Positions 22,401 to 33,840 of a stretch of DNA of 64,000 bases are shown here, piece after piece. Below the pieces are notes generated by a model. That model was not told the origin of the DNA. It saw only the letters and a program-made list of their open reading frames with translations, and made no database searches. Source of the stretch: Peromyscus leucopus (Eukaryota; Chordata; Mammalia; Rodentia; Cricetidae); contig NC_051082.1 in the NCBI RefSeq assembly GCF_004664715.2, positions 7,595,072 through 7,659,071 of the forward strand, in the 5' to 3' direction. A program made the translations under genes and the position numbers. Numbering within the stretch: the stretch's first letter is position 1; each line of letters begins with the position of its first letter.

Positions 22401-22861
22401 CACCCCTACACCTTCCCACCGCCTACAGACCCCTACAGGGGGACTGCTTTCTATCTACCTCTACTCTCCCATTGGGACTTAATCCAGTTCCCTTCCCCTG
22501 AGTCCTCCATCCCATCTCCTTAGAGAAAATTCTATCTTCCACCTCTTATGGGTGTTCAGTGTCCTCTGTGTCATGTCTAGCGTCACAGGACAAGGACCGA
22601 AGCTTCCCTTGCAGCAGGTGCTGTACAGAATTGAAGGAGGGGATTGGTTTGCCTATTTGTAGGGTTACTTGGGACTTCTAAGTCACCAGCTAAGTCTCTA
22701 GTGTCATGGGATTGTGTAAGAACCAGAAGAATTAAAAAAAAAAATGTCATTTCTAGGCCCCAAATCATATGAATGGAGCTAACTTCTAGGTCAAGGATTC
22801 AGCCACTCCTTTCTCCCAATAGTTTATTCTAATATAGCACTGGGGTGATAACCACTGCTTT

Positions 22862-22978
22862 AGGCATATATATACATATATATATGTATATATGTATATA
22901 TACACATATATATGCATATGTGCATATGTGTATATATAATAAATTATATATGTGTGTATGTGTATATATAATAAATTC
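22862..22978 (+). repeat. (TA)n/(TATG)n AT-rich repeat
   Basis: Alternating TA, ATATAC and GTATAT units with self-complementary stretches; cruciform- or hairpin-prone. Confidence 0.9.
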
Positions 22979-23424
22979 CTACATATCATGTGCATACCAG
23001 CCTCTAGCTCACCTGACTGGGAATTCACGGATTCAGGTCTTGGTTTTATCTTTGCATCTGCAGAGCCAACATAAGATGAATAGGCCCCCAATAAATGTCT
23101 ATGGAAATAGATTGAAATGACCTTTTAAAGCAAGCACCATGACCCTCATTGACCTTCGAAGACAAAGCCTCTGATCTTCTTAATCCTCTAGAATCTCTGC
23201 TGTGCCACACCCACATCACAGATGAGAGTAACATCTATTTCTTGGAGCTATTTATAGTAAGCATTGAAGGAGATTATAGAAGGGAAGACAGGTCCATAAA
23301 CAAGATCACACCCCACCCTGGCTTCTGCCTTTGCTAAGTCTCATGGATGGTGGTCGGAGGAGAGACAGAGAAGGGCTATTAAGGTGAGAGCTTTTAAACG
23401 GCATCCACACTGTCACATGATCAG

Positions 23425-23640
23425 CCTATCACTATTACCATCAGCACCAGCGCTAATAACAACCCCAAACTCTGTGCTGGGCTCTTGCGAAGACAATTTG
23501 GATGTATCACTTCCATTAAGCCAATGGAAAGTAACCTTAGCAAGTGTGAATTATGAATACAGGTTGCAGAGCATGACCTTGCATGAGCAAGTTCACACAG
23601 GCATGAAAGGGTAATGCCAAGATCAGACTCAATGGCATTA
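23425..23640 (-). mobile_element. Diverged MIR, antisense
   Basis: ACTCTGTGCTGGGCTCTTG, followed by a CAATGGAAAGTAACCTTAGC segment, resembles MIR in reverse, with substitutions. Confidence 0.4.
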
Positions 23641-24199
23641 ACAAAGTATTTCACAGATATCGCTCAATCCCCTTATTTTTCAAATATAAAAAATTCATTT
23701 TGCAAATGAGACTCTTTTTTTTTTTTTCTTTTTGGAATATACATCCTCTCCTTGCCCACGAGTCCATCTGAGATAATGCACCGCTTCATCATCATCACTG
23801 GGACCACCGTGAGTGGCCAAGTTGGCAGCTCGCTCTTGGCCCCCTCTCTTTCCTTTGTTCTTTTCAGAGGCAACCAGAGTTGGCTGCTAGGCTTCTGCCT
23901 AAGTCAGATTCAGATCTGAACTTTGAAGGACGACTTCGGACAAAAGTCTTAAAGTAGCCCGAGCGTCGACTGTAACAGGCCAAGCAATGGCAGTCACTTC
24001 ACAGAGCAACAGGAGACCAATGCAAGTCAAGCACCTGGAACCTAAGGGACCCCAGAACGTGCGAGTACATGACACTAACAGTCCTTATTCCTGCTTGGCA
24101 ATGTCCTGGCCGCCCATCGGGCAGCGATCTGCCCGCAACTGGAGCAAACTGGATGGGCTGGGAAGATCCTGGAGGTGCCCAGTGTCTCTGTTCAATTAC

Positions 24200-24560
24200 C
24201 TCCATCTGTGGGTAAATCAGCCCCTGTGTAATGGACTGATTAATCTCCTTATCTCATGGAGCACACAGTGTAATTACATCAGAGAATTCAGATCCCCAAG
24301 CGCAACATCAATCAAATCAGAGAGAACAGCTCCCCTACACCATCCCTGGCAGCTTGGGGGAAAAAAATACATCTTTCTTCCCTGCCCCGTTTGATCCTCC
24401 TTCCCTCAAAGGAGGACCTGGACCAATGATGTTATGCAAATAAATGGCTGCTAGAGAAGCAGGTAAGGAGGGCAGGTAGGCCCGCTCTATTTTTAGCCAG
24501 CCAAGGCTGACAGTCTGTGACAGCTGCCACTCTCTTATTAGAAGCCCGGATGCTGCCTGA
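24200..24560. promoter_or_regulatory. Candidate enhancer with POU, MEF2, E-box and GATA-type sites
   Basis: Non-repetitive sequence contains an octamer ATGCAAAT at 24434-24441, a perfect MEF2 consensus CTATTTTTAG at 24487-24496 and a CAGCTG E-box at 24521-24526. CTTATCT and several TAAT cores lie near 24240-24290. MEF2 plus CAGCTG is typical of muscle and neural enhancers, so this is a functional guess from motifs alone. Confidence 0.35.
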
Positions 24561-24674
24561 GTTTGGAGTGAATGCATGCATGGAAGGGACAGCATCCCCC
24601 CCCGCCCCCACTTTTTTATTTTAAGGATGGTCAGACCAGAACAATAAGGATCAAGGCTTGTGGTTTCCTGTCAC

Positions 24675-24880
24675 AGAATCCTTGTAACTGTTTTTACAAA
24701 GATGTCACCTCTATTCTCGTCCCAACACTGTGAGTGAAGGCGCTGCCGTCAGCACCCATTCTACAGATGAAAACACCGAGGTGTGCAGTAGTCAAGGCTT
24801 CCTAGTTAGTGAGCGGCACAGACGAAGATCGTGCTTATGAGTCTGACCCTGCATCCCAGGATGCCTGATTCTACTCGCCT
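24675..24880 (-). mobile_element. MIR, antisense
   Basis: CCCATTCTACAGATGAAAAC, then CAAGGCTTCCTAGTTAGTGA, matches MIR in reverse. Confidence 0.5.
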
Positions 24881-25464
24881 TGCAGACCCCAAGAGCTGGG
24901 TTTATAACAAGGGGACAAGCGACTCCTCGCACCTCTCACTGGGAGTGAGTGTCAGCCACACCCATCCCCTGATTTCTCACCCAGACTCATCATCCACTCT
25001 CTCAGTGATTCACGGGTGTCTGCTGTGGGCAGGTTGCTGGTAAGATGCCAGGAGAGCAAGGTTTGGAGCCTCAGTTCCGAGAGTGATGGGGAGGAGGCCG
25101 AAAAGACCGTCACTGGAAAGTAATAACCATGGCAACCACATAGATGAAACTCACACATACCATATGCCAAGAGGCCAGACATTAAAAGACGAGATTCCGT
25201 TCTCATCAAGTTCTGAAACAGGAGAATCTAGCTTACCATGGAAAATTCTCAGGACGGCCATTATCCCTAAGGGCTGACACCAAATGGAAGGAAGACCTGA
25301 GGGAATTTTCTGGAATGATGAACACATTTTCTGTTTGGGGGGGGGAGGTGGGGTTTCAGGAGTGTTCGTACGCGGCAGGTGATTTGATATGTGCATCTCA
25401 TCAAATGAAAATCCTCTCTGGAAGACTTTGGGCGACTATGAGAAAGTAAACAGAAGGACATTGG

Positions 25465-25640
25465 TAACAGCTACTTATCGTGTGCACACTGTGCGCTGTG
25501 TTTACAGCGTTGATACATTGAATTTTCATAACAGCGTTAGTGAGGCTCCAAGGAGGTAAAGCCAAGATTACCAAACCAGGAGGGGCCAAGGCTGGGATGC
25601 CGACCCAGGACCGACCATGCCTGGCAAAAGAGATACCTAG
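25465..25640 (-). mobile_element. MIR, antisense
   Basis: CTACTTATCGTGTGCACACT, then GAATTTTCATAACAGCGTTA and GCTGGGATGCCGACCC, follows MIR in reverse. Confidence 0.5.
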
Positions 25641-25884
25641 GCTCCAATCACTGCTCTAGCCAATCTCAACTGCTCTCTTTCTCACATGGGGGACCATTTC
25701 TATGTAACTCTCTATCTCTCCGCGGATGTTTGGAATTCTGGGTAGTAATTTCCTCCAAGGAAAAACATTCCATCTTGGAGGGAAGCTCATTAAGACACAA
25801 GATGTGCTAAGGGGAGGTAAATGCTCCCTTCCCTTCAGGAAGATTGAAGACGTAGGTGAAACGTGGCATCTAAGAAGAAAGCTC

Positions 25885-26290
25885 ATGAAGCGCAGGAAGT
25901 AAACAACTTAAAGGCTTCAGGAAGTTGCTGAAACTGACCAGATTTTCTAGGCCCCTCCCTTCCCAAGAAAAGACAGGCAATAATGACTCCCAGGCCTGCT
26001 GAGATGCCTGGAAGGGGCAGAGGCCAACTAAGCTGCGTGGAGGAGCCTAAGAGCAACTGATTTACCTGAAAAAGACATCTTCCAACCTGTTAAACTGCCT
26101 GCAGGCTGTGCAGCGTGCTCCAGGTTTCTGGCTTTCGTGGGCTGAGTTTTTGGCGATGCAGCCATCTTTGAGTCGTTTCTGCTCCTATATGTAACTTCTC
26201 ACCCACATTCCTGAAGTAACTCCCCCCAAAAACTTACTGATTCACCAGTTGGACTCTGTTAGTATTCTTACTCTGGTCTGTCGTCAATCC
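25885..26290 (+). mobile_element. Probable rodent LTR
   Basis: The run GAGCAACTGATTTACCTG, GCAGGCTGTGCAGCGTGCTCC, GTCGTTTCTGCTCCTATATG and CACCAGTTGGACTCTGTTAG, ending CTCTGGTCTGTC, matches a rodent ERV LTR I recall. I found no clear target duplication and do not name the family. Confidence 0.45.
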
Positions 26291-26399
26291 CTTATCTGGG
26301 GTGAGTAGACATCTGTGAATGTCTCCCCAGGAACAGTGTCACACAGTAGGCACTGGGCAAGGTTCAGGATCTTTGATTAAAACACACTACAGACTGTAA

Positions 26400-28090
26400 G
26401 TTGAGGGATCATGCGTGGAGGGGAAGACATGTGTGCATGATTGATCAGTCACGTGACAGCATGATAGGATCTGTCCTGGAGGCTCCCAGTCCTGGGGAGG
26501 ACTCACTTAAGCCTCCAGAGAGATGTGGTACCCAAGCACTCTCCAACAGAGGCTCACAGCTCATTTTGCGCTCATTCCGTTATCATATTCCTCTGTTTCA
26601 CCCGGGACCTCTGATATTGTGGGCTTTGACTTATCTGAACTAGGGGTACAGTAAGATGTTCCCAAGATGCTCCACCCAATCTCTTGTCACTTGTTTTCAC
26701 TCCAGGCATGAGAGAGAGACACACACACATTATAGGTCTAGCCTGACGCCACTGAGAGAGTAGAAATGACATCAACAACTTATTCATCCGTCCTGCCTTT
26801 TAGGAATTTGGAAAATGGGGTTCTTCATGATTTGGGGACCAACACATAAGTATGACCCAGTATGTATCATATCACCCTCTTGATCCTTGGTTTTTTCCAT
26901 TTGTAGATGTAATGGTGACTCACTCCTTTCCACTCAAAACAACCTAAAAGGGTTTTCTGTTTGAAGCAAGGGATGGTAATTTGGGATGCTGATCACTTGA
27001 GCTTCTAATTCCTCGAGATGAGCTCTGAAATGGGTTCTCAGAACCAATAGGAAACTGTGGACCCCAGGATTCCTCAACTCTGAAATCCAAGGAATGGATA
27101 GGTCAGGCTGTGTTTGCTTTGTTCATAGCCAAGTCCCTCCTGCTTAGAGCTGTGCTTAGCCCAACTGACAGATGTTGAGCATACAGGTGTTGAGGGAGTC
27201 AATTAATTTGATAGTTTTTCTGCTGTGTTGAAGAAGCTCCTGAAAGGATTGTGCCTGAAGACCCCTTTGGTGTATGCTGCCCTGGGAAGAATTAAAACTC
27301 AAACATTCCCCTTGGAAATTCTAAGTTCTGACAAGCAGCAAGATGGAAGATGGAGGTGGGGTGGAGGGTGGGGAATTCGTTTCTCTTTCCAGGCAGCTAT
27401 CTTTTGAGCCATATCTGGTGATACCTTCCCTGATTCATCTTGGTTCCTGTCTGGTTCACTTCTGTTTGTGATATCTATAGAACACTGGTAAGCACACGTT
27501 TGGAGATTCCCTGGTTTAAAGATCAATTTCCTCTTTTACCCTCAGAAATCATGGAAATGTGCAGAGTTAGCCATGCCTAAGACCAATCTTGACTATCAGC
27601 CATGACTTAAATGGTCTGAGTAACAAAGATAGCCTTATAAATGGAGGCGCCCTAGAAGAAATGATCTGATCTCTGTGCAGCTGATCCAGGAAACAGCAAT
27701 CTGTCATTTTTCTATGCAACTAGTTGGGAACCAAGAGGAGATATGGATCCCATTGGCCAGGAGTGTGCTCCAAGAACCATTGTACAAGTTAGTCCCCATA
27801 TCATCTTGTACACAGGGAAGATGTTCCCAGCCACTCACTTCTCCCTTTTTCCAGAGAGCTCTCTATTCCACGTCCCCAGATGTTGGCTGAACCCTGCTCA
27901 AGTTTAGAGAGCACTAGGAGACTGCCACCATGCCCTCAGCTACTGAGTATTTTTCATCATCTAAACCCACAGTTTCCCCACGTGTGTCCACAGCTCAAGC
28001 TGGCTGGGCTACTTCAGAAGCAGAGAAGGGAGGCCTTCCTCAGCTCCACCTTTTCGGATCCTGACCTAAGATAGCATCCTGGCAGAGGGG
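26400..28090. other. Unassigned non-coding sequence
   Basis: About 1.7 kb with no confident repeat, exon or RNA gene. Open frames are at most 80 codons. Confidence 0.3.
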
Positions 28091-28092
28091 TG

Positions 28093-28094
<2 letters not shown>

Positions 28095-28138
<44 letters not shown>
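28095..28138 (+). repeat. (GA)n microsatellite
   Basis: About 22 GA units followed by short TG runs at the edge of an antisense SINE. Confidence 0.95.
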
Positions 28139-28142
<4 letters not shown>

Positions 28143-28149
28143 GAGAGAA

Positions 28150-28403
28150 TGTGTGTGTGTGTGTATTTTGTGTATGCATTGTAGTGTGTGTGTATGTGTA
28201 TATTTTAAGTTATGTATTTGGTGTGTGCATGTGGTATGTGTGGGGTGGGGAGGTGTAGGTGCCATGGTGCAGGTGTGGAGGTCACAGGACATCTTGCAGG
28301 AGTCAGTTCTCTTCTTCTACCATGTGAGTCCCTGGAATTGAACTCGGGTCATCAGGCTTGGTGGTAGGCACCTTTACCCACTGAGAGCCATCCTGCTGGA
28401 CAC
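28150..28403 (-). mobile_element. tRNA-derived SINE (B2/B3/B4 group), antisense
   Basis: On the plus strand ACATCTTGCAGGAGTCAGTTC, GGAATTGAACTCGGGTCATCA and CTTTACCCACTGAGAGCCATC give the reverse of a SINE with intact box B and a box A region carrying one GA insertion. The exact subfamily is uncertain. Confidence 0.7.
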
Positions 28404-29329
28404 AGCTTCTATGTTTATGGAAAGCTCTGCAGGGGATCCCCATGCCCAGACGTGGATGGGAACAAGTGGCAACAAGCTAAGCCACCTCACTCTACGCTGC
28501 CTGCTCTGCCTTATGTTCCCCTGGACATCGGACCTGCTGTTGGGGACTCTCCTGTTCCTATTTTTATGTTGTCTTGAACTTCCCTCAAGGATATCTCCTG
28601 AAGCCCCATAGTTCTTTTCCTGTTTTGCTTCTTAGATTCCTTAAATTATTTCCTTTTTTTTTTTAGAACAGACCCCACCCCAAATTCCAAGTTACCTAGT
28701 GCTATATAGAAAGGTATGAACACCCCAGGACAGCATCCTCGGAAAAAGGGCTTTAAATACAAACCAAAGACACCTAGATCATCCCCCATCACCCTCCCCA
28801 CCCCAGCGTCTATTTCTGGCAGCTCCTTCCACACTTCAGATCTTGTTTGCATCTCCTATCAAGCCCCTCCTCTCTGTTTCTTCACCTCCATTTTTGGATC
28901 AATTAACAGGAACACATGCAGCTTTATCTCGGGGCTTTGGAAATCCATCAGCAATGCCCAGCACCTCTGCAGCCAGGTACCTGGAAAGTGTCGGCTCTGA
29001 GCAAGTGCACCAGGAGTTTGGTGGCATACAGAATGTGGAGCCTGGGGCGGGGCTCCCCCACTGGGGAAGTAACACCCAAGACTCCCAAAGTCATGGGAAG
29101 AGAGGCACCTGAAGGTGCTTTTGTGCACAGGCACAAAAGGAGGAGGGTTCGAAGGCCTCCTTAGTCAGTGCAGCTGGCCAGCCTCCCTCTGTGCTTGCAG
29201 AAGTAGCCTACTTAGAAAGGAGAGAAAGGGGAAGCGGGGATGAGAAGGGAGGTTTCACCTGAGGCAGAGGCGCTGTGCACAAAGCCTGAGGTATCCCCAT
29301 GTTTTTTTTCTGGCTCCCACTGGGTCACC
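28404..29329. other. Unassigned non-coding sequence
   Basis: Nothing recognised. Overlapping frames on both strands near 28.85-29.16 kb have no domain or splice context. Confidence 0.3.
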
Positions 29330-29560
29330 ACAGTGGTGATGGTTGTGACAACAATGACAGCCGACAGGTTTGTAGCAAACGTCACACGCCTTCTCAAGTG
29401 GCTTCCGTGCTCTGTCTACATCTCATCTTCATCACAGCTATGACACAGGCCCTCTGTTACCGTAGCTGGATTTCAGATGCCATGGGAGATGTCAGAAACG
29501 TGGGGAAGCTCCCCACCCCGGCTGGAGGGTGGAGGAGCCAGGCCTTTCCAAGACTGAGCC
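29330..29560 (-). mobile_element. Possible diverged MIR, antisense
   Basis: A CTACATCTCATCTTCATCAC segment and GTAGCTGGATTTCAGATGCC recall MIR in reverse. Weak. Confidence 0.3.
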
Positions 29561-29739
29561 TGGAGCCTGATGCTTAAACACCAGGTTACTCTACCGTGCT
29601 TCTAAGCTGTGTCCTTCCCTTGAACATCCCTGATGCACATCTGCTGTATATGGTGTGAGCCACCAGGAGCTCAAGGAGCTGGCAGTGAGCTGGGGAGATG
29701 GGATTGAGTAAGTATGCATGGTGTCGTCCTGCCATGCCA

Positions 29740-29930
29740 GGCAGAATACTAACAGATGGATGCAGGGCCTCACTTAAGCCTCCCAGCTTCTCCATATCCC
29801 CCCTAACCCCCGCCCCCCACCCGTGGTACAGGTAGGTGAGGTCTCGAGAGATTAAGTCATGTGCCTGAGTTTACACACGTGTGTGCATGAGAAGGTGAGA
29901 GTCAGTGTGCAGGCTTTTCATCTTCAAGAG
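29740..29930 (-). mobile_element. MIR fragment, antisense, split by a C-run block
   Basis: The segments GGATGCAGGGCCTCACTTAAG and GGTGAGGTCTCGAGAGATTAAG flank C runs at 29798-29822 and follow MIR in reverse. Confidence 0.4.
29798..29822 (-). other. C-run block with G-quadruplex potential on the minus strand
   Basis: Four C runs of 6, 5, 6 and 3 bases are separated by TAA, G and A. Confidence 0.65.
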
Positions 29931-30289
29931 CCCCCATTCCGATCTGATAGACTCATAGGAAAGTTAAAAACCACACAGGTTATTCCAGCAAAGTACATGG
30001 TAAAAGCTCTGTGTTTCCAAATATTATTTTCATGACTGTTTGTTGAGCATCTATGGTGACATTAATGATAATTGCCAACTCCACAGAAGCTGGGATCGCT
30101 TGAGATAGGGGCTCCCAGGCACACCTACCTGTGTGGGAATCATGCAGATTAAGGTTAACCTCTGAGAAAGTCTGTGAGGGATTGCCTCGTTAAGGGATGT
30201 GGGAAGAGCTATTTGAATGGTGGGCCGTGTCGTCCCCTGGCCAGGAGATCCTGGTTTGTCTCAAAATGGAGAAAGGGAGATGACAAAGT

Positions 30290-30480
30290 GGCATTCATTC
30301 CTTTCTGCGTCCCGAGTGCGGATGCCATGTGACCAGCCCACTCAAGCGCCTGCTGTCTTGACTTCCCTGCCAGGACCGACTGTGCCCTTAAGCTGCGTGG
30401 AAAAAGAAAGCCTTTCGCCTTTAAACATCCTTCTGTCAGAGGACGTTTATCACAGTAACAGGAGCCTAAACTAAGAGACC
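30290..30480 (+). mobile_element. 3' part of an LTR-like rodent repeat
   Basis: CGGATGCCATGTGACCAGCC, then a CACAGTAACAGGAGCCTAAACTAAG end, parallels the common rodent LTR-like end 'cacagcaacnagaaaagtaactaa'. Confidence 0.4.
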
Positions 30481-30559
30481 TGCTATGTGTCAAGCATACG
30501 TCACATTAAGAAGTAGGTATTAAACAATGAAGAACACATCTGGTTCTGCGCTCCTGAGA

Positions 30560-30782
30560 GCAGCCATCCATGGAAGACATGGCATCTACGTATGCAACCG
30601 AACCGTCAAGGAATTCAAACAGGGCGGGTGGAGGGGAGAGAATTGTGATAGCGGATTGGAAAGCTGGGGCTTTGCAGAGCCTGGTATATGGGCATTGCGT
30701 TGAGAGAGGCAGGAAGCCATTTATGGTTATTGAGCAGGAGGGAGGCATGATCAGGACCACTTTTAGAATGACTCTTCTGGCT
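30560..30782 (-). mobile_element. L2 fragment, antisense
   Basis: GAAGCCATTTATGGTTATTG, AGCAGGAGGGAGGCATGATC and AGAATGACTCTTCTGGCT match the complement of L2 in order. Confidence 0.55.
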
Positions 30783-30784
30783 TT

Positions 30785-30786
<2 letters not shown>

Positions 30787-30834
<48 letters not shown>

Positions 30835-30835
30835 T
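30787..30835 (+). repeat. (TG)n microsatellite
   Basis: About 24 TG units with one TA interruption near the end. It begins just after the L2 segment. Confidence 0.95.
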
Positions 30836-31426
30836 TCAATACCGTAGAGTGCTGAGCACCTCCAACAGGAAGGAGGTAAGAAAGAGACTCTCACATGGAT
30901 TCTGTGGATGATGGACGGAGAGGACCTGATGATGTATTTCTGGTAGAAGTTACTACTCAGCCCCACTGGTGCGACCGGTCCAAAGCACACACGGTCAAAG
31001 GAGTGGATGGCTTAGCATAAGTGCCTCTCCAAGACCCCCAAGGAAGCCACGTTTCTAGACAAGCACGGTGGTTCTCAAGCTGGAGCGTGCATACATGCAC
31101 CTGCCAGGCCTGTAGGACAGATTGCAGGGCTGATTTGGTATGTCTGGGCTGAGACCCAACAATTTGCATCTCTAACAAGCCTCCAGATGATGCTGATTCT
31201 GCAGACGCGGAGAGCACATTTCAGAGCCAACAGCGGAGAGTAAAAGCCATCTGATTTGCAGCCGTACCCCCTTGAGCTGAACCCAGTTTCTATCCCTGTT
31301 TAACCTGGTTAGGATGGGATGACCTCCCCAACATCCTTTTGTCTGCAAAACGGGACGGTCACATCAACATTGTGAGTTGGCTGTGTGTTTATAAAAAGTC
31401 AGGTAGCAGGCTTATTTCAGTACTTG

Positions 31427-31427
<1 letters not shown>
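30836..31427. other. Unassigned non-coding sequence
   Basis: No recognised repeat or exon. Confidence 0.3.

Positions 31428-31473
<46 letters not shown>
31428..31473 (+). repeat. (CA)n microsatellite
   Basis: About 23 uninterrupted CA units. Confidence 0.97.
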
Positions 31474-31475
<2 letters not shown>

Positions 31476-31763
31476 GAGAGAGACTCAGTAAATAACAGTC
31501 ACTGTTATTATTATCCAGACAAAAAGCTTGAACTTGCACTTGGCCAATAACACATTCGGGTGAAACTAAAAACAGTATCTTAATGAGCACTCACAGCCTG
31601 GAGCCTCAAGAGTGAAGTGTAGATGATACTGGTGAATAATAACAAAGTTTGGTCGCACATATGGAAGGGTCAGATTTGTCAAGCAGGACATCAAAGGCAG
31701 ACAGGAATTGGGGGCTACTGCTTTACAGTTGCTGAACTGGCTTGTCCCTTGATCCATCCATTA

Positions 31764-32290
31764 AGTAGGAAATACTTTCTATAATTCATCCATCCTGTTT
31801 TTCAACCTATCTCCCCATCTCCCTGTCTACCCAATTACTCTCCCACCTACCAATAAATCCATCAATCCATCGATACACAAACACATCTTTTTTCCTACCC
31901 ATCCATCTTCTCTCCTACCCATCCATGCATTCCTCTGTCTACCCTTCCACTTATCTATATGTTTACTCATTCATCCATCTATATTGCCAGCTATCTACGA
32001 ATCCATTCATCCATCCATCCGTCCATCCATCCATCCATCCATCCACCCAACACCCACCTACTTGTAAATCCACACATACCATATATCTATTCATATATAC
32101 ATGCACCCACCATTTCACATACCCATCCATTTATCCATCCATCCTCACAACTGCTCATCCATCTACCTATCCATCCACCCACTCTTCCTCTCATCCATGC
32201 CTTCATCCATCCCATCCATCCATCCACCATTTCATCTACCCACCCATCAACACATCCACCCTCTCACCCACACATCTGTCAATCCACCCA
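31764..32290 (+). repeat. Imperfect (ATCC)n array
   Basis: About 0.5 kb of CATC/ATCC/CACC/TATC units, purest at 32011-32045. It keeps several plus-strand frames open as Ser/His/Pro/Ile repeats, which are artefacts. Confidence 0.93.
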
Positions 32291-32539
32291 CATAACCCAG
32301 GATTTTTCTAAGCTTTACTCTTGACTCTAAACTACCTTAGGTACAAGGATGTTCAATGGCAAAAATTCTCTGGTCAAGTAGATCTAGCATTTGAATCCTC
32401 TGACATGCAAGTTGTCTGATGTTTCCACTTTCCAGCCAAGGGATCTAATTATCTCAGAACCATTCACGCCTTTCACAGAAGTGGGCAGAAAGCAAATCAG
32501 AGCAGTGCATCCTGCACCAAAACAACAACTAAAGAAGAG

Positions 32540-32751
32540 AGGTGGTTAAGAGTTGAGGCTCTGGCACTAGCCAGATCTGACATAGCATCTTGACTGCTGG
32601 TTAAACTAGTCTTCGGTGGGTGACATTGGATGACTAGTTCTATGAGTCTCAGTTTCCATTTTTCAGAAGATGAGAATGTTAGTAATAACACCTCATTGAG
32701 AGCTGTGAGATAATACTTAGTATGTATATATATATATATATTTCTACATGC

Positions 32752-32799
<48 letters not shown>

Positions 32800-32870
32800 C
32801 GCATATATAAAGGAATTGGAATGATTCTTGGTATATTAGGTAAGTGCCGAATAACTATCACCTGATACTG
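32540..32870 (+). mobile_element. MIR split by TA and GT microsatellites
   Basis: The MIR tRNA-like part and core (GTTTCCATTTTTCAGAAGATG, then AGTAATAACACCTCATTGAG) run to 32720. A (TA)n (32725-32741) and a (GT)n (32754-32796) interrupt it. The MIR end (GATTCTTGGTATATTAGGTA, AAGTGCCGAATAACTATC) resumes after them. Confidence 0.55.
32754..32796 (+). repeat. (GT)n microsatellite
   Basis: About 21 GT units next to a short (TA)n. Confidence 0.97.
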
Positions 32871-33399
32871 AGGTAGAGAACTGGATTGCCAATGGGACAA
32901 TTTTTTCAGGTCCTGTTCGGCTAAAACCAAACTTTGCTGATATTTTCCACCAGAAAGAATTTTTGCCTAAAAGGAGATGAGGAAAAAATCCTTACTTTTT
33001 AATTGGCTGTACCTTCCTGCCACATGGATTGAGTGTGAGGATCAAGGAAGAGAAGGATTTACCAGCATATGTATAAGCTACCTTCTGATTTTCAAAATAC
33101 ATTTATAGCTTGCCTCTTGTTTTATCCTGACAAAACACCATGCCTTAAATAAGCAAGTTTTTTATTAGCTTCCTTTTAAAAGAAAGAAAGAATCCCAAGA
33201 AGGTTAAGGGGCTTTTCTCGGGTCACGGAAGTGAATGGCAATACAATGTGCAGTGACTGGTTATTTCTGTCCGTTGCGCCCCAACCCCCGCCACTACACT
33301 ACATAACAACCTAAACTCAATTTCTTGGTTTCCTCACTTTTATTAAGTAGGAAACCAGAAAACTTTGGCTGACTTCTCTGACTGTTCATACTGTTCAAT
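32871..33399. other. Unassigned non-coding sequence
   Basis: Non-repetitive, AT-rich sequence leading into the candidate conserved block. Confidence 0.3.
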
Positions 33400-33840
33400 G
33401 CCACAACTGACAAAAATATGTATACGCTGAGGTTTGGGGCTATTGTAAATTATGAATGACAATCTCTTTAGTGTGTCAAATCCATCCCTTTGTTTGAAAC
33501 ATTCCTTTTGGCATTGGCAACAGCACTGAAGTAAATAGTTTATTTGCCAATAACATAGCTTGTTAAATTTTAATCAAATAGAGTATTGTAAGCACGTAGT
33601 TACTAAGATATACCCCTTGGGAATGAGGGAGATCGCTTTAGAAATGAATTAATAATGGGGCCTTTGGAAGCCAAAATGAAATGGCCAATGGAGCCTTGAT
33701 GTGAATTAGTACCATTTTAGTTGCAAATTAGTGGAGTTGGTCTCACCCTGTTCCTATTAAAATTTCCTTGCTAATTATTTTTGTAAGATAATAAGCCCAA
33801 CCAGATGTGTGGCGTTTTTCTGCTGCCTTTTCCCTGAAAG
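33400..33840. promoter_or_regulatory. Candidate conserved non-coding element
   Basis: About 440 bp with no repeat match, AT-rich and full of homeodomain-type cores (GAATTAATAATGG, GTGAATTAGTACC, GCTAATTATTTTTG). It also has the CTTTGGAAGCC and GAAATGGCCAATGG segments, the latter with a CCAAT core. The surrounding 1.5 kb (about 32.9-34.4 kb) is free of recognised repeats, which is unusual for this window. Inferred enhancer-like, untested. Confidence 0.35.

Noticed and set aside
31764..32290. CRISPR-like regular repeat
   Set aside because: A degenerate tetranucleotide array without spacers in a mammalian genome.
31925..32324. Ser/His/Pro/Ile repeat frames of 121-128 codons
   Set aside because: Products of the ATCC simple repeat.
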